From Promethearchaeota archaeon (GTDB lineage Archaea; Asgardarchaeota; Thorarchaeia; Thorarchaeales; Thorarchaeaceae): DNA of 64,000 nucleotides. A model generated the notes under the pieces. It had not been told where the DNA came from and did no database searches. It saw only the letters and a program-made list of their open reading frames with translations. Below, piece by piece: positions 45,309-55,152 of this stretch (its first letter is position 1; each line of letters starts with the position of its first letter). The DNA is taken from positions 85,228 through 149,227 of the forward strand of contig WJMJ01000148.1 of the NCBI GenBank assembly GCA_014728035.1, given 5' to 3'. A program made the translations under genes and the position numbers.

Positions 45309-47528
45309 ATGATAATGTACCCAATAAAAAAAGTTGGTTTGGTTATAGTTCTCATTTCATTGCTAGGATGTTCAACTATACCCACACCTGGAAGGGGCTG
45401 GACAATCGATGATATACAAGGACCTTGTGTTGACCAGGTTATCTTTCATGTAGCTGATGAAGATGAGAGAGTTAACGGATTACTGAATGGCACATTCGAT
45501 ATTATCTGTGATGTATCACAAAGATACAGCGCTGAACTTGCTGCACATGAATCTATAGAAGTTGAATCAGTGTTGGAAAATGGCTACAGTTCAATTTTCA
45601 TAAATTGTGATTGGTATCCGTTAAATTTTTCTGCAATCCGAAAAGCGGTAGCTCTGACCATAAGCAAACAGGATATTTGTACAGAAATATACAACACCAC
45701 TGTAAGACCACTAGATACTATCCTCCCTCAACAACATGTCTACTCAGCAGAGGGTCTTTTTGAATCGATGTATCATTCGGAACTCAATGAAGCAAACGCC
45801 CTCCTTAACGATGCAGGATTTCTTGATGTAGATAATGATACTTATCGTGAAAACCCACTTGGTCAACCACTAGAAATCATATTTGCTGTGAGGAATGACC
45901 CTGTCAGTATAAAAATTGGTGAATGCATTGTTTCGAGTCTGGAAGAATTGGGTCTCCAGATAATATTATCAATTCGTGAAATCCTACCATGGGATCCCAC
46001 TCCTCTCATCTATCCTTACAGAGAATGGCAATTGGCATTAGATCATGTCAGTATCGAATCTGATGACATAAGATGGATTGCTTATGAGTTTTGGTCTGAA
46101 TATGCGGATGAAGCAGATTATAACATACCGAAGTACAGAAGTGCTCAATTCGACTCGTGGAGAAACCAACTTCTGAAAGGACACTCACATGAAGAAGTTA
46201 AGGAGGCAATAACTGCTATGCAGAGAATTCTCTTTGATGACTGTCCACTGGTTCCTCTGTGCCAGGAGTATACTATTTCTGCGTATCGCACAGACCGATT
46301 CACAGGATTCAAAGAGTATGACTTTTCCGAAATCCTCCATAGATGGAATCTTCAACATATTAGACAAAAGAGAGGAGATTCATTGTCAGGAGTGCTTCAC
46401 TGCGGAGTGCCCTACATCCCAGACTACTCACAAACAGATACAGAGCTATATAATTTCAATGATAGAATCTTTGGATATTATGATGATATGTTCTTTGATA
46501 GTCTACTGGTTGAAAATGCAGAAGGGGGATTGAATCCCTGGTTATGTGAATCATATACCAAAGAAACTCACGATGATGACCCATCAGTCGTTGAGGGGAA
46601 TTGCAGGTACACTTTTAAACTGTTAAACAATGTGACTTGGAATGATGGAACCCCCTTAACTGCATTTGATATTATTTCTACATTTGTCCAATATCGTAAT
46701 TCAACAAGATTTGAATACTCCCTTGCAAAGTCAATTTCCTCGGTCTATTCTCTTGATGACTTCACAGTTGTTGTGGAAATTGCTACCGAATCCTACCTCT
46801 CTTTCAAGAACATCATTGAATGTAAGATTCTTTCTAAAGCAGTCCTTGAATATAATAATGATACAGGATGGGATAACTGGTATCCTCATTTGGGTGATCT
46901 GCCTGACCAGTTGTGGGAAGCATCGGGTCCATTCACTGTTGAGGAGTATCTTGATAATGAAAAGATGACTGTAGCGAAGAACCAAGAATACTTTCGTTCT
47001 GTTGATACAAGCAGGCTCCCATATATTTCTGGAGTAGATAACATCACGATATCATCTGGAACCATCCATGAATTACAGTGGGATGTGCAATCTTCAAAAC
47101 CGCACTCTATTGAGATATATCGGAATGATACGCTCTATTACACTTCCGAGGGAGATGGTAGTGAGTTTATGTTACAGATTAATGAATCAGAAGAGTGTTG
47201 TGTGATGTACACAGCATATATCATTGATAATGAGGGATTTTGTGGATCACATACAATACATGTAACCGTTTTGCCACATTTCGAAATGGCTATTCATGAC
47301 TTTTTTATAAATCCAATTAGCTTATTATTTACGTTAGTTGGTTCTTCTGTTATGATATTTTATGGTGCACGGATTATCCATTATAAGAGAACAAAAGGTA
47401 CACACACCCGTGGAAAATCAGAAAAAAATAACCTGAATGAACTTCCAAAAACGATAGAACTGTCAATACTGGTATTGTGTGTAACCAATTCCAATCGAAT
47501 TCTTAGAAGTCGAATACTTAAATCGTAG
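45309..47528 (+). CDS. Solute-binding (SBP family 5) lipoprotein with permuted domain order
   Basis: A 739-residue surface lipoprotein with lipobox LLGC (C21). Its halves are those of peptide/nickel-type solute-binding proteins, but in reverse order. Residues 35-360 match the part that normally comes second (DERVNGLLNGTFDII, then ...FSAIRKAVALTI). Residues about 370-560 match the part that normally comes first (WNDGTPLTAFDI at about 440). An Ig-like segment (about 575-650), a transmembrane helix (655-675) and a polar tail follow. No ABC permease or ATPase genes are adjacent. It may be a receptor or an import-dead relic rather than a transporter component. Confidence 0.75.
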   Translation: MIMYPIKKVGLVIVLISLLGCSTIPTPGRGWTIDDIQGPCVDQVIFHVADEDERVNGLLNGTFDIICDVSQRYSAELAAHESIEVESVLENGYSSIFINCDWYPLNFSAIRKAVALTISKQDICTEIYNTTVRPLDTILPQQHVYSAEGLFESMYHSELNEANALLNDAGFLDVDNDTYRENPLGQPLEIIFAVRNDPVSIKIGECIVSSLEELGLQIILSIREILPWDPTPLIYPYREWQLALDHVSIESDDIRWIAYEFWSEYADEADYNIPKYRSAQFDSWRNQLLKGHSHEEVKEAITAMQRILFDDCPLVPLCQEYTISAYRTDRFTGFKEYDFSEILHRWNLQHIRQKRGDSLSGVLHCGVPYIPDYSQTDTELYNFNDRIFGYYDDMFFDSLLVENAEGGLNPWLCESYTKETHDDDPSVVEGNCRYTFKLLNNVTWNDGTPLTAFDIISTFVQYRNSTRFEYSLAKSISSVYSLDDFTVVVEIATESYLSFKNIIECKILSKAVLEYNNDTGWDNWYPHLGDLPDQLWEASGPFTVEEYLDNEKMTVAKNQEYFRSVDTSRLPYISGVDNITISSGTIHELQWDVQSSKPHSIEIYRNDTLYYTSEGDGSEFMLQINESEECCVMYTAYIIDNEGFCGSHTIHVTVLPHFEMAIHDFFINPISLLFTLVGSSVMIFYGARIIHYKRTKGTHTRGKSEKNNLNELPKTIELSILVLCVTNSNRILRSRILKS

Positions 47529-47669
47529 TTCAGTGTGTATCATACTTTTTAATGGAAAACAATGAAGATAGAGAAGCTATAAATCTATCCGATAGTAATC
47601 CTTGTTTAGTTGCTAGACAACATTGAATAAGGGGTAATACTGGCAACAAATACCGAAGAAAATGGAGAT

Positions 47670-48746
47670 ATGATGATGAGTGAGATTGTTCTGAAATTCC
47701 AAAAAAAGGATAATACTGAGAGTGAACTTGTTTTTGAGCCAGATGATGATGTGTTTGATTTGTCAAAACAAGGTATCATCAGTATCGATTTGAGCCCTCT
47801 AAAAAATGCTGAAGCAATTAAGGAGCTTAATCTTGGAGCAAATAAAATTGAAGAAATAGACCTTAGTCCACTCACAGGTTTAGAAACCCTTGAGGTACTT
47901 AACCTGTTCAAGAATAAACTGGTTGAAATCAATCTCACTCCATTAGAAAGCTGTGTAAACCTGTTGGAACTAAATCTCGGTCAAAATGAAATCCAAGAAA
48001 TCGATCTGACTCCACTAGCTAGTTGTTCACAACTAACTAGACTCCGTTTATTCTCAAACCAAATCGAGTACATAGATATCACTGCTTTGGCTGATTGTGA
48101 AAAACTGGAAGCCTTAGAATTAGAGAATAATGGATTTTCAGAGATAGATTTACGACCACTTGCGGGTTGTCCAAATCTTGTTCAATTAAACCTCATGTAC
48201 AATGCGCTTGCTGAACTTGATCTCACTCACTTAAAGCGTTGCAAAGAACTGAAATTCCTTTATCTTCATCATAATACATTGACTTCGATAGATCTTACTC
48301 CCTTAGAAAATTGTACAAAATTGAAAATACTACGGCTTGGAAGCAACGAGCTAGAATCAATAGACCTTGGCCCACTTTCAAAATGTATCAGATTGCGGCG
48401 ACTTGGCCTTGCAATGAATCAATTAGAATTTATCAGTCTAGAACCTCTATCCACATGCACCCGATTACGCAGTTTGGACATTGCAGGAAATAGTATTGAT
48501 GAGATCGATTTAAGTCCCTTAGGAAAATGTGTTGAGCTGGAAGAGCTATATCTATTCAGTGATCATCCAGAAGAGAACACCTTCGATACAATTGATTTAA
48601 CACAGTTATTTAACTGTCCAGAATTAGAAGATTTAGGCCTGCCAATAGATGCTGAGCTGGTTGCAAAAGAATCTAAGAAACGACAAAAGGATAAGCCAAT
48701 AGCTCTCGAAGATTTGATTGAAGAGAGAAGAATAACTTGGATATAG
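47670..48746 (+). CDS. Cytoplasmic leucine-rich-repeat protein
   Basis: A 358-residue protein made of about 12 regular leucine-rich repeats of 22-24 residues (consensus LxxLNLxxNxIxEIDLSPLxxC, from about residue 35 to 325). A basic-acidic tail follows (KESKKRQKDKP, ending EERRITWI). There is no signal peptide, so unlike most bacterial LRR adhesins it should be inside the cell, as in eukaryotic SDS22-like proteins. Binding partner unknown; the genome also encodes small GTPases, frequent LRR partners in eukaryotes. No operon partner. Confidence 0.88.
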   Translation: MMMSEIVLKFQKKDNTESELVFEPDDDVFDLSKQGIISIDLSPLKNAEAIKELNLGANKIEEIDLSPLTGLETLEVLNLFKNKLVEINLTPLESCVNLLELNLGQNEIQEIDLTPLASCSQLTRLRLFSNQIEYIDITALADCEKLEALELENNGFSEIDLRPLAGCPNLVQLNLMYNALAELDLTHLKRCKELKFLYLHHNTLTSIDLTPLENCTKLKILRLGSNELESIDLGPLSKCIRLRRLGLAMNQLEFISLEPLSTCTRLRSLDIAGNSIDEIDLSPLGKCVELEELYLFSDHPEENTFDTIDLTQLFNCPELEDLGLPIDAELVAKESKKRQKDKPIALEDLIEERRITWI

Positions 48747-48811
48747 TCTATTAGATTAAGAAGCGAAGTGGTTATATTTCCCAGTGGTAACTTAGCAAAT
48801 GGTGTACGTAG

Positions 48812-49459
48812 ATGGTTATTGAGATAGAGGATGAGATGAAAGCTCAGATAATAGAGATGTTCGATGTCATTACTAATGATGTTACAATCCACGTTTTTCT
48901 TAAAGAACACGATTGTCTCTATTGCAATGATACACAAGCTCTTGCAGATCAAGTTGCTGAATTGTCCGAAAGAGTTCGAGTGAAAATCCATAAAGGTTCT
49001 GAAGGAGCGATTCTGATGGAAGAGTTGGGAGTCGAGATGCATCCAGCTATAGTCTTACATGGAAAAGAAAAATACAAAATCAGATTCTATGGTATTCCAG
49101 CAGGACACGAATTTAGTGCTTTTATTGCAGGTGTGGTTCTAGCTGGCACAGGTGTAGCACAACTACCACCAGGTATTATTGAGGATATTGAAGCGATTGA
49201 CGAACCTATTCATATCAGGGTCTTTACAACTCCTCAATGTCCTTACTGTCCAAATATGGTTCGGTTAGCTCATATGGCTGCTGTACTAAATCCACTAATC
49301 TCAGCAGATATGATCGAATCACTAGAATTTAGTAAGCTAGCTGAGAAGTATGAAGTTTTTGGAGTGCCAAAGACAATTATCAACGATACCGTTTCAATCG
49401 AAGGACTGGCACAACCAGATTTATTTGTTGAGAAATTATTTGATGCAATAGACCAATAA
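48812..49459 (+). CDS. pdo: Protein disulfide oxidoreductase (glutaredoxin-like, two thioredoxin folds)
   Basis: A 215-residue PDO with two thioredoxin folds, each with a CxxC: CLYC near residue 31 and CPYC near residue 145. Each fold also has a cis-Pro strand (MHPAIVLHG and FGVPKTIIND). In archaea PDO is the main cytoplasmic dithiol oxidoreductase and receives electrons from thioredoxin reductase, encoded two genes away on the other strand. Length matches the family (about 215-230). Confidence 0.9.
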   Translation: MVIEIEDEMKAQIIEMFDVITNDVTIHVFLKEHDCLYCNDTQALADQVAELSERVRVKIHKGSEGAILMEELGVEMHPAIVLHGKEKYKIRFYGIPAGHEFSAFIAGVVLAGTGVAQLPPGIIEDIEAIDEPIHIRVFTTPQCPYCPNMVRLAHMAAVLNPLISADMIESLEFSKLAEKYEVFGVPKTIINDTVSIEGLAQPDLFVEKLFDAIDQ

Positions 49460-49469
49460 GGAATTAACT

Positions 49470-49751
49470 ATGACTCAATCTTTCGTCCTCTTACTTCGGC
49501 CTACTCCAAAGTACGGAGAACCTCAGACAGATGATATTGTTTCACAACACTTTAAGTATCTTCAGGAACTACAATCAAGAGGAATTCTAATTATGGCAGG
49601 GAGATTCTCGGATGTTCTTATTGGGATAGTCATTTTTCAGTGTAATGATAAAGAAGAAGCAAACAAAATAATGGAAGAGGATCCAGCAGTTAGGGAGGGC
49701 ATATTTCATGCTGAGTTATATCCTTGGAGAATAGCACTGAGAAGTGAATAG
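49470..49751 (+). CDS. YciI-like protein
   Basis: A 93-residue YciI-family protein. It has the ferredoxin-like strand-helix order FVLLLRPTP, then HFKYLQELQSRGILIMAGRFSD and PAVREGIFHAELYPWRI. It sits 10 bp after pdo, so they share a transcript. Function of the family is not settled. Confidence 0.82.
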   Translation: MTQSFVLLLRPTPKYGEPQTDDIVSQHFKYLQELQSRGILIMAGRFSDVLIGIVIFQCNDKEEANKIMEEDPAVREGIFHAELYPWRIALRSE

Positions 49752-49762
49752 ACCATAGCAAT

Positions 49763-50701
49763 CTATTCACTCTGCTGACAGGTATAGACAAATTCGTTCT
49801 CATTAACATACAGATAAGCTTGGTAAGCTGCATGTACTCCCTCTGCAACACCAGTAATTGCTTGTTTAAATTCGGACTCGACAACATCACCGGCTGCGAA
49901 AATCCCTGGAATGTTTGTTCTACTAGCTCGGTCGATAATGATTTCCTTCTTCTTGTTTGTTTCAACACCTAGCTTCTTTGCCAATCCAGACATGGGAATG
50001 CCTCCGATAGCGATGAATACTCCATCAAGTTCAAGAGTATCAGAACCATTGTAGGAATTATCAAGTTTTACTCCAGTGACCCTTTGAGAACCAAGAATTT
50101 CAATCACATTAGTCTCAGTAATAACTTCAATTTTCTCTTCCTTCTGAATTCTTGCTGCGTTTATTGGTTCAGGTCGTATCTGTTTTCCTCTATAGATGAT
50201 GTATACTTTGGGAGAATACTTTGCTAGAAGTAACGCCTCTTTTGCTGCACTATCGCTACCTCCGACAACTGCAACAGTTTTTCCTTGAAACAGTGGAGCA
50301 TCGCATAATGCACAGTAACTGACTCCGCGATTTCGCAATTCGTCATGTCCCGGAACTTTGAGTTCTCTTTCTTCCATTCCAGTGGCGAAAAGAATTGTCT
50401 TAGCGAAAAATGTTTTACTTTCAGTTATAACATAGAATATCTTCTCATCAGTTCGAATTACATCTTCGACCATATCAGTTTCAAAATCGACTATGTAGTC
50501 CAGGGCGTGATCTTTTAGCTTCTTTGCCAGCTCTTTTCCTGTCAGCTGAATGAAACCAGGATAATTAGCAACATCATCTGTGAGAGTTATTGTACCACCC
50601 TCAACATCTCCAATGACCAAAGATGTTAATCCTAGTCTAGCAGCATACATAGAAGCCGCATAGCCTGTGACACCAGAACCTACAATGATCAAATCGTACA
50701 A
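49763..50701 (-). CDS. trxB: Thioredoxin reductase
   Basis: A 312-residue flavoenzyme. The FAD-binding GSGVTGYAAS is at the N-terminus, the redox disulfide is CALC (SYCALCDAPLF), the pyridine-nucleotide site is VVGGSDSAAKEA, and the C-terminal FAD motif is IFAAGDVVE. It reduces thioredoxin or PDO. It converges on the yciI-like gene (11 bp apart) and is preceded by a small glutaredoxin-like gene 3 bp upstream on its own strand. Confidence 0.93.
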   Translation of the reverse strand: MYDLIIVGSGVTGYAASMYAARLGLTSLVIGDVEGGTITLTDDVANYPGFIQLTGKELAKKLKDHALDYIVDFETDMVEDVIRTDEKIFYVITESKTFFAKTILFATGMEERELKVPGHDELRNRGVSYCALCDAPLFQGKTVAVVGGSDSAAKEALLLAKYSPKVYIIYRGKQIRPEPINAARIQKEEKIEVITETNVIEILGSQRVTGVKLDNSYNGSDTLELDGVFIAIGGIPMSGLAKKLGVETNKKKEIIIDRASRTNIPGIFAAGDVVESEFKQAITGVAEGVHAAYQAYLYVNENEFVYTCQQSE

Positions 50702-50704
50702 CTT

Positions 50705-50962
50705 CTAGCCTCCAAGTTTGCGTTTCAATCGCCTTTGAACTCTTCGATCGAATCCAACATAGACATTGTCATCAAAGACAATTGCAGGAATACCTAGTTG
50801 GTTTGACTTCTCCTTAAGTTCATCAAATAGTTCAGGTTTCGTAAGAACGCATTTTTCATCGTAAGAAGTTCCAATCTCATCAAGAAATTCTTTAAGTTTC
50901 TTCGAATGAGGACATAAAGGAGCAGTATATATAGTGACCTTTACCAAGACTTTGTTCTCCAT
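50705..50962 (-). CDS. Glutaredoxin-like protein with CPHS site
   Basis: An 85-residue glutaredoxin-like protein with VTIYTAPLCPHSKKLKEFL and the cis-Pro GIPAIVFDD. The second Cys of the CxxC is Ser (CPHS), so it is a monothiol version. Three bp separate it from trxB, so it is co-transcribed. It may be a thiol carrier for the reductase; target unknown. Confidence 0.85.
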   Translation of the reverse strand: MENKVLVKVTIYTAPLCPHSKKLKEFLDEIGTSYDEKCVLTKPELFDELKEKSNQLGIPAIVFDDNVYVGFDRRVQRRLKRKLGG

Positions 50963-51127
50963 TGATTTCTATCTATTATCTGGAATATACACGATGCCAT
51001 ATAAGATTTGAATATAGCTATGTATTGTGAATACAGTAGAGAAACTATATTAAAGTAAAAAGTTAATGAATCAATATTAGTTACGCAGGGAGGATGCGGC
51101 AACTACCTTAGAACTGGTGAATTCGTA

Positions 51128-54100
51128 ATGGGAAAGAGAGCTCTTGGAGATCGCAAAGCCGAAAATCTAATTGAGGTCGGTGTGGGATATTCCACGCTTA
51201 AAGATTCATATCAAGCAGGGTTAGCAGCTTCCAAAGATGCCTTATCTCAAATCATGGAGCACGAGGTTTCAGTTGTTATCCTGTTTACATCCTCACGATT
51301 CGACCTTGAAAAATTAGCTCAAGGAGTTAAAGAAGTAGCTGACGATGCTATTGTAATTGGTACCACTACAGCAGGTGAAATAGCAGACAGAAGATTAGAA
51401 AATTCAGTTGTGGTTGTAGTATTAGCATCTCCTTTTATCAGCGTTAATGTGGGAATTGGAACTAATGTTGCAAAAGATTGGAGAAGCGCAGTTGAAGATG
51501 TCATCAAATCATCAGATGTTGCCAAGTATTTTCAGAAAGACTATTCAATTTGGGCTAACTTGACTAGAAATGGGAAAAATGTATTTGGACTACTTTTTTC
51601 ACCTGGAGCTACTCTAAAGGCAGATTCCCAAAATTACCTCATTCTCCAAGAGTTGATTAGCAGATCTGAATCAAAGATACCTTTCTTCGGTGGAGCGTCA
51701 GCAGATGACTGGAAATTGGAAGAAAATCATGTAATCTTAAATGGGAAAGTATATCCGAATAGTATACTCTTGGCAGTATTTGAAACTAGCCTGTCATTTG
51801 GGATTGGAATGGCGCATGGTTACGAGGCTAGTGATGAAAAATTCAGGGTAACGAAAATAGAAGGACAAGAAATTCTTGAGATTGATAACAAACCCGCAGT
51901 TAAGGTGCTTTCTGAAATATTTGATTTTAAAATAGAAGAAATAGGAGGTATGCATTTAGGTTTCTTGACAACGGGAACCATCGGATACCAGAAAGATCAA
52001 GGTGACTATGTTCTCAATATCCCATCCAGAGTGACTAGTCGACAAGGAGTTATCTTGTCTCACGCTGTTCCACAAGGTATTGAATTAACCGTTATGAAAG
52101 CGACTAAGAAGCGTCTAGCTGAAGCTAGCAAAAATGCTCTTCGTCGCGCAAATCTGAGAGCGGGTATTTCAAAACCCGCTATATGTATTACATTTTCTTG
52201 TGCTCTTAGAGCTGCAATATTGGATGACGAAGCTGATAATGAGATACAATCCATGAAAGAAGCAGCACCGAAAACACCAATCGTAGGATTCTATTCTTTT
52301 GGAGAACAGACGATATCAAATGATGGAACCAACGAGCATTTCAACGAGATAATTTCGGTTCTTTCAATTGGAAACTCTCTTTCACCGAGTGCAGAAGTCG
52401 CATTAGAAAATAAACAACTATTAAGAGAATTAAAAATAACAGAAGAAGCACAAAGGGCTCTTCTGATTCAAATGCCTGATGCTGTAATTGCTACGGACGA
52501 GGATGGTGTCATTTCTCATTGGAATCCGAAAGCAGAAGAAATTCTTGGTTATAGTGAAGAATATTGTATTGGGAAAATACTTGAAGATGTTCTAAGTGAT
52601 AGTGCTCAGGAATTACTCAACCTGATAAAAACCGAGAATTGTGGGATTGGATATTCATCTGAGCTCTATATCCTAGCATCAAATGGCACAAAAATTCCTT
52701 TTCTCGTAACCGCATCACATAACAGAAATCAACCATATTTTACCGATGTTTATATTCTACATGACATTAGACACAGAATTGAAATGCGAAATGCGCTGCT
52801 TGATAGCGAAGAGAAGTATAGAAATCTAATTGAAAATTCACTTGAAGGTATTGCTATAGCTACTGATAATAAATTCCTCTTTGTTAACACAGCTTTTTCA
52901 AAACTGATGGGGCGATCAATAGATGAATTGCTATCTAAAAGAATGCCTGCTATTCTACATTTCATTCATCCAGAAGATGTAGAGAAATTGACAATCTTAA
53001 ACGATGTGTGGCAAAAAGAAAGAACTGTTCCGGATAGAGTAGAATTCAGAGTTATAACAGATACAGGAGAAACAAAATGGATTGAATGTTATCCTCAAAC
53101 GATAATGTACGATGATGTACCGGCAATTCAAATGCTCGCTCATGATATCACGATAAGAAAAAATGTGATGAATTCACTTGAGAAAGAAAGGACATTCTTT
53201 CAAACCCTAGCAGAAGTATCCGTCGAGGATGATGATATTCAAAGCATTTGCAGAAGGATACTTGAAACACTAATGAGAAACTATGATTTTCATTTAGGAG
53301 CTATTCAGCTATACGACGAGAAGAACAATTTGCTTGAGCTGGTGGCAGCTCAGGGAGTGAGTCCTTACAAAACATACAAACACATGAAAGTCGCTCCCAT
53401 TGAAGAAACGGGGTTCATTGCCTCCCATGTCGCATACTCGAAGGAACCCATTTACATCACAGATAGCATTCCGGAAGCTTGGCCAAAAATCGTTGAACAA
53501 CGTTTCAAAGAATTAAGAGTAAGAAGTTCTATGACCTATCCAATTTTGCGTTCCGATTCTTCGTTGATTGGTATTGTTAATTTTGCATCAAAAAAATCCT
53601 CATCATTTTCCAGTTATGACAAACAATTTTACCAAGCAGCAATTTCCATGCTCGGAACTGCAATAGAAAAAGCTGAAGCAAAACAAAAATTAGTTGAATC
53701 AAAAGAACTTTTTGAAAAGACATTCATATCACAGAGAGATTCGATATTAATCCTTTCGAAATCCAATCCACCAATTGTTGTCGACTGTAATCCGATGGCT
53801 AATGAAGTGTTTGGTTATCCAAGAAATGAGCTAATTGGGAGTGCAGTAGAAATTTTAGCTCCAGATGATTCTTCAGGAAATCGTCTGATCCATCAATTGA
53901 CTCATAATATTAAAAGACGAGGATTTATCCAAATTCCAGATTTTGTTTTGGAAAGCAAAACTGGAAAGAAATTGGATACTGAAATCACAGCGGTTCTACT
54001 TCAAAAAGATTCGGGAGGTGATATGGGATCAGTTGTAGTAATACGTGATATTACAAAAGAAAAGCAAGATGAACAAGCTCTAATAGAAAGTGAACAGCGA

Positions 54101-55075
54101 TACAAGACTGTACTTCAATCATTAAATGACCTTGTGTTTGTGTTTGACGAAGAAAACAGATATACACAGTTTTATTCAGCTAGCGGACATTTACTTGCTG
54201 TGTCTAAAGAAGAATTCATAGGAAAGCAAGTGGATGAAGTATTGGATAATGAATCGAGTAGAATATTGCTATCGACTCTTGACAGAGTTCGTGAAACAGG
54301 AGAAAATGGAAATATAGAATATGAATTGGAAATCAACGGGGAAGTGCGGTACTTCTCAGGTTCAGTGTCATTACAGGATGACGGAAAACACTGCACTTTG
54401 ATTGTCCGTGACGTGACCGAAAGGAAACTTGCTGAAAATGAGCTACTCACTTCATATCGGGATCTTGAATTATATACGTCTCTGTTACGTCATGACATAG
54501 CTAACGATTTGCAAATAATAATGGCACAATCTGGAATGCTCGAAAAAAACCTGGGAGATATCAATCGAGAACGAACAGAAGCAATTTTTGCTGCAGCAGA
54601 GAGAATGGGAAGAGTCTTGAGTGTTTTCGGAGCAAGCGAAAATGAACCTAAACAGACTCTATTAGCTATGATAGAAAAAATATCAGACCAAGCAAAACGT
54701 GCTCATCCTGGATTAATTGTTAATATCGAATGTACTAATCATGCCAAATCTATCAACCTAAGCATTGGAAGACTCATTCCTTTGGCTTTTGATAATCTTC
54801 TTAGAAATGCAGCTACATTTGCTGGAGAAAATCCAGTTGTTGATATCAAGATTAGGAAATCACAAAATACTATCATCATTGATTTCAAGGATAACGGAGA
54901 TGGGATTCCTACCCATATCCACGATAACCTATTTCAAAGGGGCACATCCACTACTGGTGGAGGATTAGGATTATACCTTACAAAAAGAGTCCTAGAAGGA
55001 CATGGAGCAAGTATTGAATTAATAAAAGACAAGCACAAAGGTACTCATTTTCGTGTGGTATTTCCAATCCAATAA
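51128..55075 (+). CDS. FIST-PAS-GAF sensor histidine kinase
   Basis: A 1315-residue cytoplasmic kinase. The order is: FIST_N and FIST_C (about 1-390), coiled coil (395-420), PAS (425-540), PAS (545-670), GAF (690-840), PAS (850-965), PAS (970-1090), dimerisation helix with phosphoacceptor H1122 (LRHDIANDLQ) and HATPase (about 1215-1315, with NLLRNAATF and GGGLGLYLTKRVL). FIST domains sense small ligands such as amino acids or aromatic compounds. No response regulator lies next to it, so its partner is elsewhere, possibly the receiver-bearing kinase at 38330. Confidence 0.9.
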   Translation: MGKRALGDRKAENLIEVGVGYSTLKDSYQAGLAASKDALSQIMEHEVSVVILFTSSRFDLEKLAQGVKEVADDAIVIGTTTAGEIADRRLENSVVVVVLASPFISVNVGIGTNVAKDWRSAVEDVIKSSDVAKYFQKDYSIWANLTRNGKNVFGLLFSPGATLKADSQNYLILQELISRSESKIPFFGGASADDWKLEENHVILNGKVYPNSILLAVFETSLSFGIGMAHGYEASDEKFRVTKIEGQEILEIDNKPAVKVLSEIFDFKIEEIGGMHLGFLTTGTIGYQKDQGDYVLNIPSRVTSRQGVILSHAVPQGIELTVMKATKKRLAEASKNALRRANLRAGISKPAICITFSCALRAAILDDEADNEIQSMKEAAPKTPIVGFYSFGEQTISNDGTNEHFNEIISVLSIGNSLSPSAEVALENKQLLRELKITEEAQRALLIQMPDAVIATDEDGVISHWNPKAEEILGYSEEYCIGKILEDVLSDSAQELLNLIKTENCGIGYSSELYILASNGTKIPFLVTASHNRNQPYFTDVYILHDIRHRIEMRNALLDSEEKYRNLIENSLEGIAIATDNKFLFVNTAFSKLMGRSIDELLSKRMPAILHFIHPEDVEKLTILNDVWQKERTVPDRVEFRVITDTGETKWIECYPQTIMYDDVPAIQMLAHDITIRKNVMNSLEKERTFFQTLAEVSVEDDDIQSICRRILETLMRNYDFHLGAIQLYDEKNNLLELVAAQGVSPYKTYKHMKVAPIEETGFIASHVAYSKEPIYITDSIPEAWPKIVEQRFKELRVRSSMTYPILRSDSSLIGIVNFASKKSSSFSSYDKQFYQAAISMLGTAIEKAEAKQKLVESKELFEKTFISQRDSILILSKSNPPIVVDCNPMANEVFGYPRNELIGSAVEILAPDDSSGNRLIHQLTHNIKRRGFIQIPDFVLESKTGKKLDTEITAVLLQKDSGGDMGSVVVIRDITKEKQDEQALIESEQRYKTVLQSLNDLVFVFDEENRYTQFYSASGHLLAVSKEEFIGKQVDEVLDNESSRILLSTLDRVRETGENGNIEYELEINGEVRYFSGSVSLQDDGKHCTLIVRDVTERKLAENELLTSYRDLELYTSLLRHDIANDLQIIMAQSGMLEKNLGDINRERTEAIFAAAERMGRVLSVFGASENEPKQTLLAMIEKISDQAKRAHPGLIVNIECTNHAKSINLSIGRLIPLAFDNLLRNAATFAGENPVVDIKIRKSQNTIIIDFKDNGDGIPTHIHDNLFQRGTSTTGGGLGLYLTKRVLEGHGASIELIKDKHKGTHFRVVFPIQ

Positions 55076-55152
55076 TTCCAATTTCTTGTCCTTTGTCAAC
55101 AGTCTTAAGCAATAACGATGTATTTGTGTTATTCATATTTAGAGGGATTGGA

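Noticed and set aside
47670..48746. Regular DNA repetition in the LRR gene as a possible CRISPR or satellite array
   Set aside because: Repeats are degenerate at DNA level with a 66-72 bp coding period and an intact reading frame; they encode leucine-rich repeats. No CRISPR-type direct repeats with unique spacers were seen anywhere in the window.
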